Shown here in pieces: positions 8,678-17,649 of a stretch of DNA of 64,000 nt (positions are counted from its first letter, which is position 1; the number at the start of each line of letters is the position of its first letter). Source of the stretch: Mesorhizobium qingshengii (lineage in GTDB: Bacteria > Pseudomonadota > Alphaproteobacteria > Rhizobiales > Rhizobiaceae); the NCBI RefSeq assembly GCF_027563465.1, contig NZ_JAPFQA010000001.1, positions 310,001 through 374,000 of the forward strand. Direction: 5' to 3'. Under the pieces are notes generated by a model. The model had not been told where the DNA came from and searched no databases. It saw nothing but the letters and a program-made list of their open reading frames with translations. The translations under genes were made by a program, and so were the position numbers.

Positions 8678-10864
8678 ATGGACGCGCAAACCTTTGGCGC
8701 TTTCCTGTTGTGGCTGATCATTGCCGCGGTCGTCGTGGTGATCACCGTCTACATCTTGCGGTGGCTCTATCGCCGCTCGACCAAGGAGACGGCGTTCGTG
8801 CGCACCGGCTTCATGGGCGAGAAGGTGGTGGTGAATGGCGGCGCCTTCGTCATTCCGGTGCTGCACGAGATCACTCCGGTCAATATGAACGTGTTGCGCA
8901 TCGAGGTGCGCCGCGAAGATGGTTTTGCGCTGATCACCAAGAACCGCATGCGCGTCGACCTGATCGCCGAGTTCTTCGTCCGCGTCGGCGCCAGCCGCGA
9001 CCTGGTGGCCGCAGCCGCGCAGACGCTTGGCCGCCGCACGCTGCAGCCCGACAGCCTGCGCGAATTGCTGGAAGGCAAGTTCGCGGGCGCCCTGCGCACG
9101 GTCGCGGCCCAGATGACGCTGGAGGAGATGCACGAACTGCGCGGCGACTACGCCGCCAGGGTGCGCAGCCTCGCTTCGGAATCGCTCGCCGCCAACGGGC
9201 TCGAGCTGGAAAGCGTCGCCATCGTCGATCTCGACCAGACCAGCCTCGAATATTTCGACCCGTCCAATGCCTTCGACGCCGAGGGCCTGACGCAGCTGAC
9301 GGATTCGATCGAGACCCGGCGCCGGATGCGCAACGAGATCGAGCAGCGCACGCTGGTCGATATCCGCAACCAGAACCTCGACACCCAGCGCAAGGTGCTG
9401 GAGATCGACCGCGACAGCGAATATGCCCGCCTCGAACAGGAACGCGAGGTCGAGATCCGCCGTGCCGCGCAGCGCTCTGAGCTCGCCATAGAGCGCGCGC
9501 TGCGCGACCAGGAATCCGAACAGGCGCAGCTTTCGTCGCGCGAAGCCGTCGAGAAGTCGCGTCTCAACCAGGAGCGCAACATCACCGAGGAGCGCATCAA
9601 GAGCGAGGAAGACACGCAGCGTCGCGAGATCGCGCGGCGCCGTTCGCTCGACGAGACCGAGATGAAGATGCGTGAACTGACCGAGCGCGAGCAGATTGCG
9701 CTTGAACTGTCGCTGGAAAAGGCCCGCATCGAGCGGGAGGGCACGCAGAGCCAGCTCGAGATCGAGCGCAGGAAACTGCTCGAGGTCGCGGAACTGGAGC
9801 GTCAGATCGCGCTGGCTGAAAAAGCGCTGGAAGTGACGAAGGCAGAGGCGGAAAGGCGCCGCGCCGAGATCGTCGAGAACCAGGCGACCGAGACGGCGCG
9901 GATCGCGCAGGATCGCGCCATCGACGAGGTCAGGATCGCAAGGGAGCGTCACCTCGAAGCGCTGCAGATCGCCAAGCGCCAGGCTTTCGAGGAAGCCGAG
10001 ATCTCGGCTGGCGAAGAGGTCGAGCGTGCCCGCATCACCACCGAGCGCGGCATCGAGGAAGCCCGGCTGATCAAGGATCGCGATATCAGGCAGCTTGGCG
10101 TCGACCGCGACCAGAAGATCGAGATCGCCGAAATCCAGAAGGCAATCGACATCGCCAAGAAGACGCAGGAGCGGTCCTCGGCCATAGCCGCTTCGGAAGC
10201 CGTCCGTGCCAAGGCCATCCAGGCCGAGGAACAGGCCTTCACCGCCCGCGAGCGCGAGATCGCCGAGCGCCGCAAGCTGACCGACCTGATCGGCGCGCAA
10301 CGCGAAGCCGAGCGCGATGCCTTGCGCATCGTCTCTGCCGCGGATGCGGAGATGAAGGCGGCAAAGAGCCTTGCCGAAGCGCAGAAGATCGCCGCCGTCG
10401 CGGCTGCGGAATCGGAGAAGATCCACGCCCTTGCCGCCGCCCAGCGCTACGAGGTCGACGCCGCCGGTCATCGTCAGCTCAACGAGGCCGAGAACATCCT
10501 TTCCGAGGGCGCGCGGGCAGGGCGCCTGCGTGGCAAGCTGCTCGACCACATGGAAGGCATCATCCGCGAGAGCGTCAAGCCGATGGAGAAGATCGAGGGC
10601 ATCAAGATCCTGCATGTCGATGGCATCAACGGTGGCACCGGCGGCAACCGCAACGTCACCGACGAGGTGATCGACTCGGCGCTGCGTTACCGCGTGCAGG
10701 CGCCGATGATCGACAATCTGATGAAGGAGATCGGCATCGAGGGCGGCTCGCTCGGCCGCATGACCGACGTGCTGCGCGACGCCAAGGATATTTCCAGCCT
10801 GACCCGCGACAAGAAAGGCAAGGGCAAGGCCGCCAAGGACGACGATGACGACCGCGATCACTGA
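8678..10864 (+). CDS. flotillin-like SPFH membrane protein (YqiK type)
   Basis: This 728-residue protein has one N-terminal membrane segment (residues about 8-30) followed by an SPFH/band-7 domain (about 40-200). A very long charged coiled coil (about 210-600) is rich in Glu, Arg and Ala and contains the EAERD/AEAQK repeats typical of flotillins. A C-terminal segment (about 620-705) precedes a Lys-rich then Asp-rich tail (KGKGKAAKDDDDDRDH). It resembles E. coli YqiK with an extended coil. Flotillins oligomerise on membrane microdomains. ATG 8678 follows GGGGAGGATAGATC. It stands alone after an 88-base gap, so it is not clearly part of the importer operon. Confidence 0.88.
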   Translation: MDAQTFGAFLLWLIIAAVVVVITVYILRWLYRRSTKETAFVRTGFMGEKVVVNGGAFVIPVLHEITPVNMNVLRIEVRREDGFALITKNRMRVDLIAEFFVRVGASRDLVAAAAQTLGRRTLQPDSLRELLEGKFAGALRTVAAQMTLEEMHELRGDYAARVRSLASESLAANGLELESVAIVDLDQTSLEYFDPSNAFDAEGLTQLTDSIETRRRMRNEIEQRTLVDIRNQNLDTQRKVLEIDRDSEYARLEQEREVEIRRAAQRSELAIERALRDQESEQAQLSSREAVEKSRLNQERNITEERIKSEEDTQRREIARRRSLDETEMKMRELTEREQIALELSLEKARIEREGTQSQLEIERRKLLEVAELERQIALAEKALEVTKAEAERRRAEIVENQATETARIAQDRAIDEVRIARERHLEALQIAKRQAFEEAEISAGEEVERARITTERGIEEARLIKDRDIRQLGVDRDQKIEIAEIQKAIDIAKKTQERSSAIAASEAVRAKAIQAEEQAFTAREREIAERRKLTDLIGAQREAERDALRIVSAADAEMKAAKSLAEAQKIAAVAAAESEKIHALAAAQRYEVDAAGHRQLNEAENILSEGARAGRLRGKLLDHMEGIIRESVKPMEKIEGIKILHVDGINGGTGGNRNVTDEVIDSALRYRVQAPMIDNLMKEIGIEGGSLGRMTDVLRDAKDISSLTRDKKGKGKAAKDDDDDRDH

Positions 10865-10964
10865 GGTGAGGGCGGTGTTTCCTTGCGTTTCGTTGGGCCG
10901 CGCGAGACGATGTCTTGCGCCTGATCACCATGCTGTGTCGGTTCGCGATGACTGCCAAGTGGTT

Positions 10965-11107
10965 CCCCCACTCCGTCGCTGCTTCGCAGCGCCACCTCTC
11001 CCCCCTCCGGAGGGAGAGGAAGGGAGCGTGCCGGAATCGCTTCGCGCCATTCCTCTCCCCCGTCGATCGGGGGAGAGGTGGCGAGCGAAGCTCGACGGAG
11101 TGGGGGG
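10965..11107. repeat. rhizobial palindromic intergenic repeat
   Basis: Within the 306-base gap after the flotillin gene, the left arm begins CCCCCACTCCGTCGCTGCTTC at 10965. The right arm ends GAAGCTCGACGGAGTGGGGG at about 11107. Read inwards, both arms continue into GCGCCACCTCTCCCCC-type sequence, giving imperfect inverted repeats of about 40 bases. Two shorter CCTCTCCCCC/GGGGGAGAGG hairpins are nested inside. This is the architecture of mobile non-coding palindromic elements found between genes of rhizobia. No gene is seen in the rest of the gap. Confidence 0.8.
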
Positions 11108-11170
11108 CGAACTGGCGCGGCGCGAGACAATGCATGCGCGGACTTCCATGCCCATAGCCGGCTTTCAAGC

Positions 11171-11608
11171 ATGACCAAGGTCTATGTGTCCTCGGTCATT
11201 CCCGCGCCGGCGGCGGAAGTCTGGAAGCTTGTGCGCAACTTCAATGGTTTGCCGGGCTGGGCGCCGTTCGTCGTCGAGAGCCGCATCGAGCAGAACGCGC
11301 AGGCCGACCAGATCGGTTGCATCAGAAGTTTCACGCTGAAGGACGGCGGACGCATCCGCGAAAGGCTGCTGGCGCTGTCCGACTATGATCTGTCCTGCAG
11401 CTACGCGATCCTCGAAAGTCCAATGGCGGTGGAGAACTATGTCGCCACCCTGTCGCTGACGCCGATCACCGACGGCAATCTCACCTTGGCCGAATGGCAG
11501 GCAGAGTTCGACTGCGCGCCCGATCGCGAGGCCGCCCTGATGCATCAGATCGGCCATGGCGTGTTCCAGACCGCCCTGACCGCATTGAAACACCGGTTCG
11601 GGCGCTGA
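11171..11608 (+). CDS. SRPBCC (Bet v 1/polyketide cyclase-like) small protein
   Basis: This 145-residue protein has the START/SRPBCC pattern: an N-terminal strand with VSSVIPAPAAEVWKLVRNFNGLPGW, a middle IRERLLALSDYD segment and a C-terminal helix ending QTALTALKHRF. SRPBCC folds form a deep hydrophobic ligand pocket. The next gene encodes a second SRPBCC copy fused to an oxidoreductase, and the two share the PAxxVWxxxRxFNG and LREQLLALSD segments, so they are tandem paralogues. The ligand is unknown. Confidence 0.82.
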   Translation: MTKVYVSSVIPAPAAEVWKLVRNFNGLPGWAPFVVESRIEQNAQADQIGCIRSFTLKDGGRIRERLLALSDYDLSCSYAILESPMAVENYVATLSLTPITDGNLTLAEWQAEFDCAPDREAALMHQIGHGVFQTALTALKHRFGR

Positions 11609-11617
11609 CGCGGCCCG

Positions 11618-13138
11618 ATGGTCAAGGTTTGCCAGAGCACGATCATCGATGCACCGGTCGACGAGGTCTGGGCGATCCTGCGTGATTTCAACGGTCATGA
11701 CCGCTGGCACCCGGCAATTGCCTTCAGCGAGATCGAGGGTGGCGACCCGGCCGATGCGGTCGGAGCGGTCCGCCATTTCCGGCTCGCCGATGGTGGTGAG
11801 TTGCGGGAGCAATTGCTGGCGCTGTCGGACAAGGATCATCGGTTGAGCTATTGCCTGCTCGAAGCGCCGCTGCCGCTGATGGGCTATGTCGCCTCGGTGC
11901 GGCTGAAGCCGGTGACCGATGGCAATGCCACCTTCTGGGAATGGCGTTCCGAATTCCACCCGCCAGCGCATCGCCGCGACGAACTGGTCAGGCTGGTCGC
12001 CGAAGGTATCTATCAGGCCGGCTTCGCGGCCGTGCGCAGTCTCCTGCGACGCGGAAACCTGGGCACTCCAGTCGAGGCGAGGCCGTCCCGGGCCGTTGCC
12101 GCCGCGATGCCATCCGCAAGCGTGCCGCGTGTCGTGTCAACGCTCGCTCCGGGCCAGGCCGCGACAACCAGGGCTATCGTTGTCGGCCGCTATGGCGGAC
12201 CGGAAGAATTACAGCTCAGGGAAATCGCGCTGCCGCAGCCAGCACCGAACGAGGTGCAAATCCGTCATACGGTGATCGGCGTCAATTTCATCGACGTCTA
12301 TTGCCGCACCGGCTTTTTCGACCTGTTGCAGCCGCCTGGCGTGCCGGGCATGGAAGCCGCCGGCGTCATCGCGGCGGTTGGCCCGGCGGTGTCGGGCTTT
12401 TCGGTCGGCGACCGCGTCGCTTATGCCTGCCCACCGGTTGGCGCGTATGCGGAGCGGCGCAACATGGCGCCCGAGCTGCTGGTTCATCTCTCCGACGATA
12501 TTCCAGATGAGATTGCCGCTGCCGGCCTGCTCAAGGGCGTTGCCGCCAGTTTCCTGCTGCATGATGTCCATGTCGTGAAGCGGGGCGACATCGTCCTCAT
12601 CCATGCGGCGGCGGGCGGCATCGGCCAGTTGCTGGTGCAATGGGCCCGCCATCTCGGCGCGACAGTCATTGCCACGGTGTCGAGCGATGACAAGGCGCGG
12701 ATCGTCGAGCGTCTCGGCGCCCACCATGCCATTGTCTATTCCCGCGAGAATTTCGCCGAGGCCGTCATGCGGCTCACCGGAGGCATGGGCGCCAATATCG
12801 CCTATGACGCGGTCGGCAATGACACCTTCGCCGGTTCGCTCGCGGCCCTTGCCGTGCGTGGCCATCTGGTCAGTTTCGGCCAGGCTTCGGGGCCGGTCGG
12901 CAACTGGGATATCGGCCGCTTCGCCTCCAGGTCGCTCACCATCTCGCGGCCCAACTACGCCCACTACACCGACACGCCGGAGAAGCTCGCGCCGCATGTC
13001 GGCAGGTTTTTCCAGGCCCTTCGCCAGGGCGTCGTCAGGGTCGAGGCGCCAACACGATACGATCTTGCCAACGCCGCCGACGCGCACCGCGATCTGGAAT
13101 CCCGCCGCACGACGGGAGCCCTGGTCTTGCTGCCATAG
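11618..13138 (+). CDS. fusion: SRPBCC domain plus quinone oxidoreductase (MDR family)
   Basis: This 506-residue protein has two parts. Residues 1 to about 150 form an SRPBCC domain like the preceding gene product. Residues about 187-506 form a zinc-independent medium-chain reductase of the NADPH:quinone oxidoreductase type, with GVNFIDVYCRTGFF, VPGMEAAGVIAAVG, the nucleotide-binding AAAGGIGQLLVQWA and the C-terminal NAADAHRDLESRRTTGALVLLP. The linker is Ala/Pro-rich. The start is ATG 11618, nine bases after the previous stop. The family reduces quinones or enones with NADPH; the attached pocket may present the substrate, which is inference. Confidence 0.85.
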   Translation: MVKVCQSTIIDAPVDEVWAILRDFNGHDRWHPAIAFSEIEGGDPADAVGAVRHFRLADGGELREQLLALSDKDHRLSYCLLEAPLPLMGYVASVRLKPVTDGNATFWEWRSEFHPPAHRRDELVRLVAEGIYQAGFAAVRSLLRRGNLGTPVEARPSRAVAAAMPSASVPRVVSTLAPGQAATTRAIVVGRYGGPEELQLREIALPQPAPNEVQIRHTVIGVNFIDVYCRTGFFDLLQPPGVPGMEAAGVIAAVGPAVSGFSVGDRVAYACPPVGAYAERRNMAPELLVHLSDDIPDEIAAAGLLKGVAASFLLHDVHVVKRGDIVLIHAAAGGIGQLLVQWARHLGATVIATVSSDDKARIVERLGAHHAIVYSRENFAEAVMRLTGGMGANIAYDAVGNDTFAGSLAALAVRGHLVSFGQASGPVGNWDIGRFASRSLTISRPNYAHYTDTPEKLAPHVGRFFQALRQGVVRVEAPTRYDLANAADAHRDLESRRTTGALVLLP

Positions 13139-13146
13139 TCGGCGGA

Positions 13147-14430
13147 TCAGCCCGTTGCGCTGGCGTAGATATCGAGAACCTGTGTCACGCTGCCGATCAG
13201 CAGGCCCCTGGCCCTTGGCGCGACGGAACCGTTCGCCACCGCACCGTCGAGATGGCCAAGGTACTGGCTGATGAGGGGTGGGGGGATGTCGCGGTCGCCG
13301 AGCGCCCGCATCAGCGCGTCCGTGGCTTGCCGGGCCGCAGGTACCGGCCAGTAGTAGCGGATGCGGTCGCTGTAGGAGAAATGGCGTTCTATCCGCTGCT
13401 CGGTCTTGGAGCCGTGGTAATAATTCTTCCAGTTGGCGGGTGCTGCCTGCATGGCGCGCTCCATGGCCGCCGGCAGGCTTTCGCGCGCCGCATCGGGAGC
13501 GAGGATATCGGCGATGTGGCTCAGGCCATAGAGCGCCTCGCGCAGTGCGAAGGTCAGCCATGGCCCGACCTTGAGGATGGCAAAGCCATTGTCGACCAGC
13601 GCGGTCAGCGCCGCGACCGGCTGGTAATCCGTCGAGTGAGCCTCGAACACGAATTGCGGCAGGTCCTGCAGCGTGCCGGCCAGGGCGGCGGCGCGTTCCG
13701 GCCGATAGGCGATCACCTCGGCATTGCCGAATTCGACGCCCGGCTGCACGACGACGCCGATTACGCGCGAAAAAGCTTGGTCGAGGCCACGGCGGCTGAA
13801 CGCCTGCCGGTGGATGCGTACCGTCTCCAGTGCCGCCTCCGGCGTCGTTACCGCCAGATGGTCCAGCGCCTCGAAGGCACCGCCAGGCACCGGCACTTCC
13901 GTGCCGATGACGTAGACAGGTTTGGCGCCGCCCGCTCGTTCGGTCGCGGCCTCGGCCACCGCGGCCAGTTCCGCCGCGCGCGCGGCAATCGTCGCGTCGG
14001 GCGGTGCGGCACCCTCGCCGGCGCAGCCCATGCTGGCGTCGAGATGGATCTTGGTGAAGCCGGCTTCTGCATAGGCCTCGACCATGCGCGAGGCCTTCTG
14101 CATGGCCTCGGGCGCGGGCAGGTGCTTCCAGGGATTGGGCCCGAGATGGTCGCCACCAAGCACGAGCCTGTCCAGGGGAAAGGCGACCTTGCCGGCGATC
14201 GCCTCGACGAAGTGACGGAAGTCCCCGGGCATCATGCCGGTATAGCCGCCCTCGTGGTTCACCTGGTTGCAGGTGGCCTCGATCAGGACGTCGGCGTCGC
14301 GCGCCTTGCCGTGGCGTAGCGCCGACTCGATGACGAGCGGATGAGCCGAGCAGATCGAGGCGATGCCGCGGCGCTCGCCGGCCGCGCGACGCGTCGCGAT
14401 GGCAGCCAGCCTGTCCGTCGCCTGGCTCAC
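13147..14430 (-). CDS. GatZ/KbaZ family protein, probable tagatose-6-phosphate 4-epimerase or aldolase-associated subunit
   Basis: This 427-residue GatZ/KbaZ-family protein has GIASICSAHPLVIESAL, LIEATCNQVNHEGGYTGM, LGGDHLGPNPW and KIHLDASMGC. The family was first described as a non-catalytic partner of class II tagatose-bisphosphate aldolase, but no GatY/KbaY catalytic subunit is present here. From memory, an Agrobacterium homologue next to a tagatose kinase acts as a D-tagatose-6-phosphate 4-epimerase, and the same pairing here favours that role, giving fructose 6-phosphate. It overlaps the upstream kinase by ATGA. It should be cytosolic and under the divergent LacI regulator. Confidence 0.85.
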   Translation of the reverse strand: MSQATDRLAAIATRRAAGERRGIASICSAHPLVIESALRHGKARDADVLIEATCNQVNHEGGYTGMMPGDFRHFVEAIAGKVAFPLDRLVLGGDHLGPNPWKHLPAPEAMQKASRMVEAYAEAGFTKIHLDASMGCAGEGAAPPDATIAARAAELAAVAEAATERAGGAKPVYVIGTEVPVPGGAFEALDHLAVTTPEAALETVRIHRQAFSRRGLDQAFSRVIGVVVQPGVEFGNAEVIAYRPERAAALAGTLQDLPQFVFEAHSTDYQPVAALTALVDNGFAILKVGPWLTFALREALYGLSHIADILAPDAARESLPAAMERAMQAAPANWKNYYHGSKTEQRIERHFSYSDRIRYYWPVPAARQATDALMRALGDRDIPPPLISQYLGHLDGAVANGSVAPRARGLLIGSVTQVLDIYASATG

Positions 14431-15380
14431 GCCGCCTCTCCGGTCTCGGCCGTCTCGATGAAGGCCTCGACGGCGGCAAGGAAAGCTATGCCCTCCATCG
14501 GCCCCTTCTTCGTGACCGCCAGTGCGCCGCAGCCATTGGCGATTCTGAGCGCCTTCTCGGGCGTCGCCCCGCGCAGCCAGAAGGAGACGAAGGCGGCGGC
14601 AAAACAGTCGCCGGCGCCAGTCGGGTCGATTTCGTCGACGACGAATCCGGGCGAAACGGTGCGCCCGGCACGATCGAAGTGAACGGCGCCTTGCCCGCCC
14701 TTCTTGACGACGACCGTCGAGATGCCGCGTTGCAGCATTTCTCGCACCGCGCCTTCCTCGTCGGTCGCCTTGGCGAAGATGAACAGTTCTGGCCCGCTTG
14801 GCAGGAACAGATCCGTCTTCGAGAGCACGAAATGCAAGGCTTCGCGCAGGCCCGGCAGATCGAGCATTTCCTCGCGGATGTTGGGGTCGAAGGAAACCGT
14901 GCCGCCGCGCGCCTTGACGGCTTCGATCCCGGCGCGGGCCACCGCGATCGTTTCCGGAGAAAAGAGCGAGGTGCCCATGACATGAAAATGGTCGGCGCTG
15001 GCAAGCAGCGCGCGCGCCTCGGTGCCGATCTCGATCAGACCGGCGGCACTCTGCTTGATGTTGTAGACGAAGTGCCGGCTGCCATCCGTTTCGTAGGTGA
15101 CGAAGGCGGTTCCCGTGGCAGCGCCGCGATGCACCTTGATGGCCGAGATATCGGCCCCGTCGGCGCGCAGGCGCTCGATGTTCAAATGGCCAAAATCGTC
15201 ATCGCCGACTGCGGCGATCAGGCCCGCCGGCTGGCCGAGCCGCGCTGCCTGATCGATGAAAATGGCCGGCGCGCCGGATGGAAACGGGCCGACGAGCGGG
15301 CCGGGAGCAAGGAAACCCTGGCCGATCCGCTCGGCCATGATCTCGACCAGGATCTCGCCGGCGCAAACCAGTTTCTTCAT
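14427..15380 (-). CDS. PfkB-family sugar kinase (tagatose kinase-like)
   Basis: This 317-residue PfkB-family kinase starts KKLVCAGEILVEI and contains the GDDDFGHLNIERL segment near residue 61. Its C-terminal signature DPTGAGDCFAAAF holds the anion hole and the catalytic Asp near residue 250. It starts at ATG 15380 after GAGGAC. It is coupled to the GatZ-like gene, consistent with phosphorylation of D-tagatose or a related ketohexose at C6. The operon is transcribed away from the LacI-type regulator gene across a 268-base gap with an operator-like palindrome. Confidence 0.85.
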   Translation of the reverse strand: MKKLVCAGEILVEIMAERIGQGFLAPGPLVGPFPSGAPAIFIDQAARLGQPAGLIAAVGDDDFGHLNIERLRADGADISAIKVHRGAATGTAFVTYETDGSRHFVYNIKQSAAGLIEIGTEARALLASADHFHVMGTSLFSPETIAVARAGIEAVKARGGTVSFDPNIREEMLDLPGLREALHFVLSKTDLFLPSGPELFIFAKATDEEGAVREMLQRGISTVVVKKGGQGAVHFDRAGRTVSPGFVVDEIDPTGAGDCFAAAFVSFWLRGATPEKALRIANGCGALAVTKKGPMEGIAFLAAVEAFIETAETGEAA

Positions 15381-15478
15381 GTCCTCACCATTCGCCGGAT
15401 GGCATCGGCCGGCGGCCGGATGCGAAGCGTCATGTTCGGTCTTGTCGCTTTCTCAAAGCCTATGTCGTTAGTTTTAGA

Positions 15479-15507
15479 GCGTCAATAAATAATTTGACGC
15501 ACGTAAT
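15479..15507. promoter_or_regulatory. candidate LacI-family operator upstream of the tagatose kinase operon
   Basis: Inside the divergent gap, GCGTCAA (15479-15485) and TTGACGC (15494-15500) form a perfect 7-base inverted repeat with an 8-base spacer. TTGACGCACGTAAT (15494-15507) closely matches the palindrome at 18895-18908 (TTGACGCGCGTAAA). The CG-centred palindrome form is typical of LacI-family operators. The regulator gene starts at 15649, so autoregulation is likely. Confidence 0.6.
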
Positions 15508-15648
15508 GTTTTTGCGCTGTATTGGAAACCATGAAAATTTGACTGAATAAGTTCGGTCAAGCATTGCCGCTTCCGGGCAACGGCCGCATGACTGGTGATG
15601 GCCGGATCGTTCCGGTCGGCGATCGCGGCAAAAGGATCGGATGGATCG

Positions 15649-16683
15649 ATGGCGGAGAAGACGCACCGCACGATGGATGACTTCGCCCAGGCATGTGGCG
15701 TGTCGCGCCCGACGCTGTCGAAGTACTTTGACGATCCGGCGAGCGTGAAGCCGGCGACGCGGGCACGCATCGAAGCCGCTCTGCGTTCCTCGGATTATCA
15801 GCCGAACCTTTTCGCCCGCAACCTCAACCGCAAGCGCACCCGCAACATCGGCATCGTCGTGCCGACGATCACCGATCCGTTCTATGCCGAGATGGTCAGC
15901 CGCATCGAATTTCGCTGCCGCGACGAAGGCTATTGGCCGATCGTCATCTCCTCGCACGGCTCGCCGAAGCTGGAAGCGGAGTCGATCCGCACGCTGCTGT
16001 CACTGAAGGTCGCGGGCGCGATCATCGCACCGCTGGGCCTCGCTTCCGACCGCGGCGTTTTCGATAAGCTCGGACAGGACATTCCGATCGTCTATTTCGA
16101 CACCTATATCGAGGGCGATACGCCATTCGTCGGCAACGACAACCGGCAGAGCGTGTCGACCATCGTCGACTATCTGTGCCGGTCGGGCGAGCCGCCGGCC
16201 TATCTCGACATTCCGCATGTCAACCACAACTCCGGCGAACGGCAGGAAAGCTACATCATCGCGATGGAGACGGCCGGGTTCGAGCCGGTCGTCATCGAGG
16301 CGGCGCGCGATTACACCTGGGACTTCGAACGCGTCGGCTACGAGCAGATGGAAACAATGCTGGAGACCGGCACCTTGCCCGGCCGCACCATCCTGTGCGC
16401 CAACGATCGCCTGGCCTTCGGCGTGATGTCGGCGGCGTTCTCGCGTGGCCTGAAGATCGGCCGCAGGCCCGACTGCGATCTGCGCGTTGCCGCGCATGAC
16501 GATCATCCGCTGAGCCGCTACACCTGTCCGGCGCTGACCACCATGGCGCAGGATTTCGCCGCCATGGCTGGCCGCAGCGTCGAGATTCTGCTGGCTCTCC
16601 TGGACGAAGCCAACCTGCCAAGGCAAGGCATGGAACGCACGGTCAAGCTCGATGCGACCCTGGTGATGCGTCAGTCGGCTTGA
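15649..16683 (+). CDS. LacI-family transcriptional regulator
   Basis: This 344-residue regulator has an N-terminal LacI helix-turn-helix (TMDDFAQACGVSRPTLSKYF near residues 7-26) and the hinge region PNLFARNLNRKRTRNIGIVVP. A periplasmic-binding-protein-like effector domain follows, ending in a dimerisation and ligand region (CANDRLAFGVMSA). An in-frame GTG at 15595 would add 18 residues. ATG 15649 is preferred because it places the HTH at the usual distance and AAAGGA lies upstream. It is divergent from the tagatose-type operon and probably represses both that operon and the ABC/Gfo-Idh set at 17650-28601, judging from the shared palindromes. It overlaps the esterase gene tail to tail by 13 bases. 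Confidence 0.88.
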   Translation: MAEKTHRTMDDFAQACGVSRPTLSKYFDDPASVKPATRARIEAALRSSDYQPNLFARNLNRKRTRNIGIVVPTITDPFYAEMVSRIEFRCRDEGYWPIVISSHGSPKLEAESIRTLLSLKVAGAIIAPLGLASDRGVFDKLGQDIPIVYFDTYIEGDTPFVGNDNRQSVSTIVDYLCRSGEPPAYLDIPHVNHNSGERQESYIIAMETAGFEPVVIEAARDYTWDFERVGYEQMETMLETGTLPGRTILCANDRLAFGVMSAAFSRGLKIGRRPDCDLRVAAHDDHPLSRYTCPALTTMAQDFAAMAGRSVEILLALLDEANLPRQGMERTVKLDATLVMRQSA

Positions 16684-17645
16684 GCAGCCGACGCCAGCGA
16701 ATCCCGTTCGAATTGGCGCCAGGCGGCCACGCCTTCGGCCACCACTTGCCGCGCGGCAGGGATATGGCGCCCCATCGAGACGAAGCCATGGATCTGGCCC
16801 GGCCACTGCCGCAGGATCACCGGAACGCCCGCGGCCTGCAGGCGCCTGGCATAGGCTGCCCCTTCGTCGGCAAGGATATCGCAGCCGGCAAGCGCCACGA
16901 AAGCCGGCGCGACGCCGGCGAGATCAGGCGCCAGCAGTGGCGAGACGCGCCAGTCCATGATGTCGTCGGGCGTTCGTACATAGTGGTCGCGAAACCATGC
17001 CATGGTGGCGGCCGTAAGCCCGAAGCCGTCGCCGAAACGCCGGTAGCTGTCGGCCGTCTGCCGCGCATCGGTGTTGGGATAGATCAGGATCTGCGTGGCA
17101 AGCGATGGCGCCAGCCCGTCGCGGGCGAGCAGCGCCAGCACGGCGGCGAGATTGCCGCCGGCGCTGTCGCCGGCAATGCCGAAGCGGGATGGGTCAATGC
17201 CGAGTTGGGCGGCGTTCTCCACCATGAAGCGAAGCGTTGCCCGGGCATCCTCCAGCCCGGCGGGAAATTTGTGTTCCGGCGCCAGGTGATAATCGGGACA
17301 GACAATGACGGCGCCGCCGAGATTGGCCAGCCACCGGCAGATCTCGTCATGCGAATCGAGATTGCCGATGACCCAGCCGCCGCCATGCAGATAGAGCAGC
17401 GCCGGCGCCCCGCTTCGTGGCGCGCCGATGCCGCGATGGATGCGGATCGTGACCGGCCCGTTCGGCCGGTCGATCTGCTGCTCAGAGGTCGTTGCAACCG
17501 GCTCGTGTTCGCCCTGCTGCGTCGGGAACGAAGCGTTGTAAGCGGCGCGCGCCGCCGCCACGCTGCCATTCTCGAATGGCTCACCGCCGGCCATGCGGCC
17601 GATTTCGAGGACGCGCAGCGCATCCGGGTCGAGTGTCATCGTCAT
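16671..17645 (-). CDS. alpha/beta hydrolase, hormone-sensitive-lipase family esterase
   Basis: This 324-residue family IV esterase has the oxyanion motif HGGGW near residue 86, the nucleophile motif GDSAGGN near residue 159, and the acid and His in the C-terminal DILADEG and GQIHGF segments. These enzymes hydrolyse short acyl esters. The start follows GAGGAT. It lies directly behind a Gfo/Idh gene on the same strand, four bases apart, so the two are one transcript. A role in removing acyl groups from a sugar or glycoside is inference from context. Confidence 0.88.
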   Translation of the reverse strand: MTMTLDPDALRVLEIGRMAGGEPFENGSVAAARAAYNASFPTQQGEHEPVATTSEQQIDRPNGPVTIRIHRGIGAPRSGAPALLYLHGGGWVIGNLDSHDEICRWLANLGGAVIVCPDYHLAPEHKFPAGLEDARATLRFMVENAAQLGIDPSRFGIAGDSAGGNLAAVLALLARDGLAPSLATQILIYPNTDARQTADSYRRFGDGFGLTAATMAWFRDHYVRTPDDIMDWRVSPLLAPDLAGVAPAFVALAGCDILADEGAAYARRLQAAGVPVILRQWPGQIHGFVSMGRHIPAARQVVAEGVAAWRQFERDSLASAAQAD

Positions 17646-17649
17646 ATCC

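Noticed and set aside
9300..10480. Repetitive GAG/CGC-rich stretch suggesting a tandem DNA repeat
   Set aside because: It is the codon pattern of a coiled coil; no exact repeat unit is kept at the DNA level.
8417..10861. 814-codon minus-strand open frame
   Set aside because: It is the shadow of the flotillin coiled coil; no family motif or ribosome-binding site.
12209..14479. 756-codon minus-strand open frame spanning two genes
   Set aside because: It covers the oxidoreductase antisense and the GatZ-like gene out of frame; Arg-rich, with no recognisable domain.
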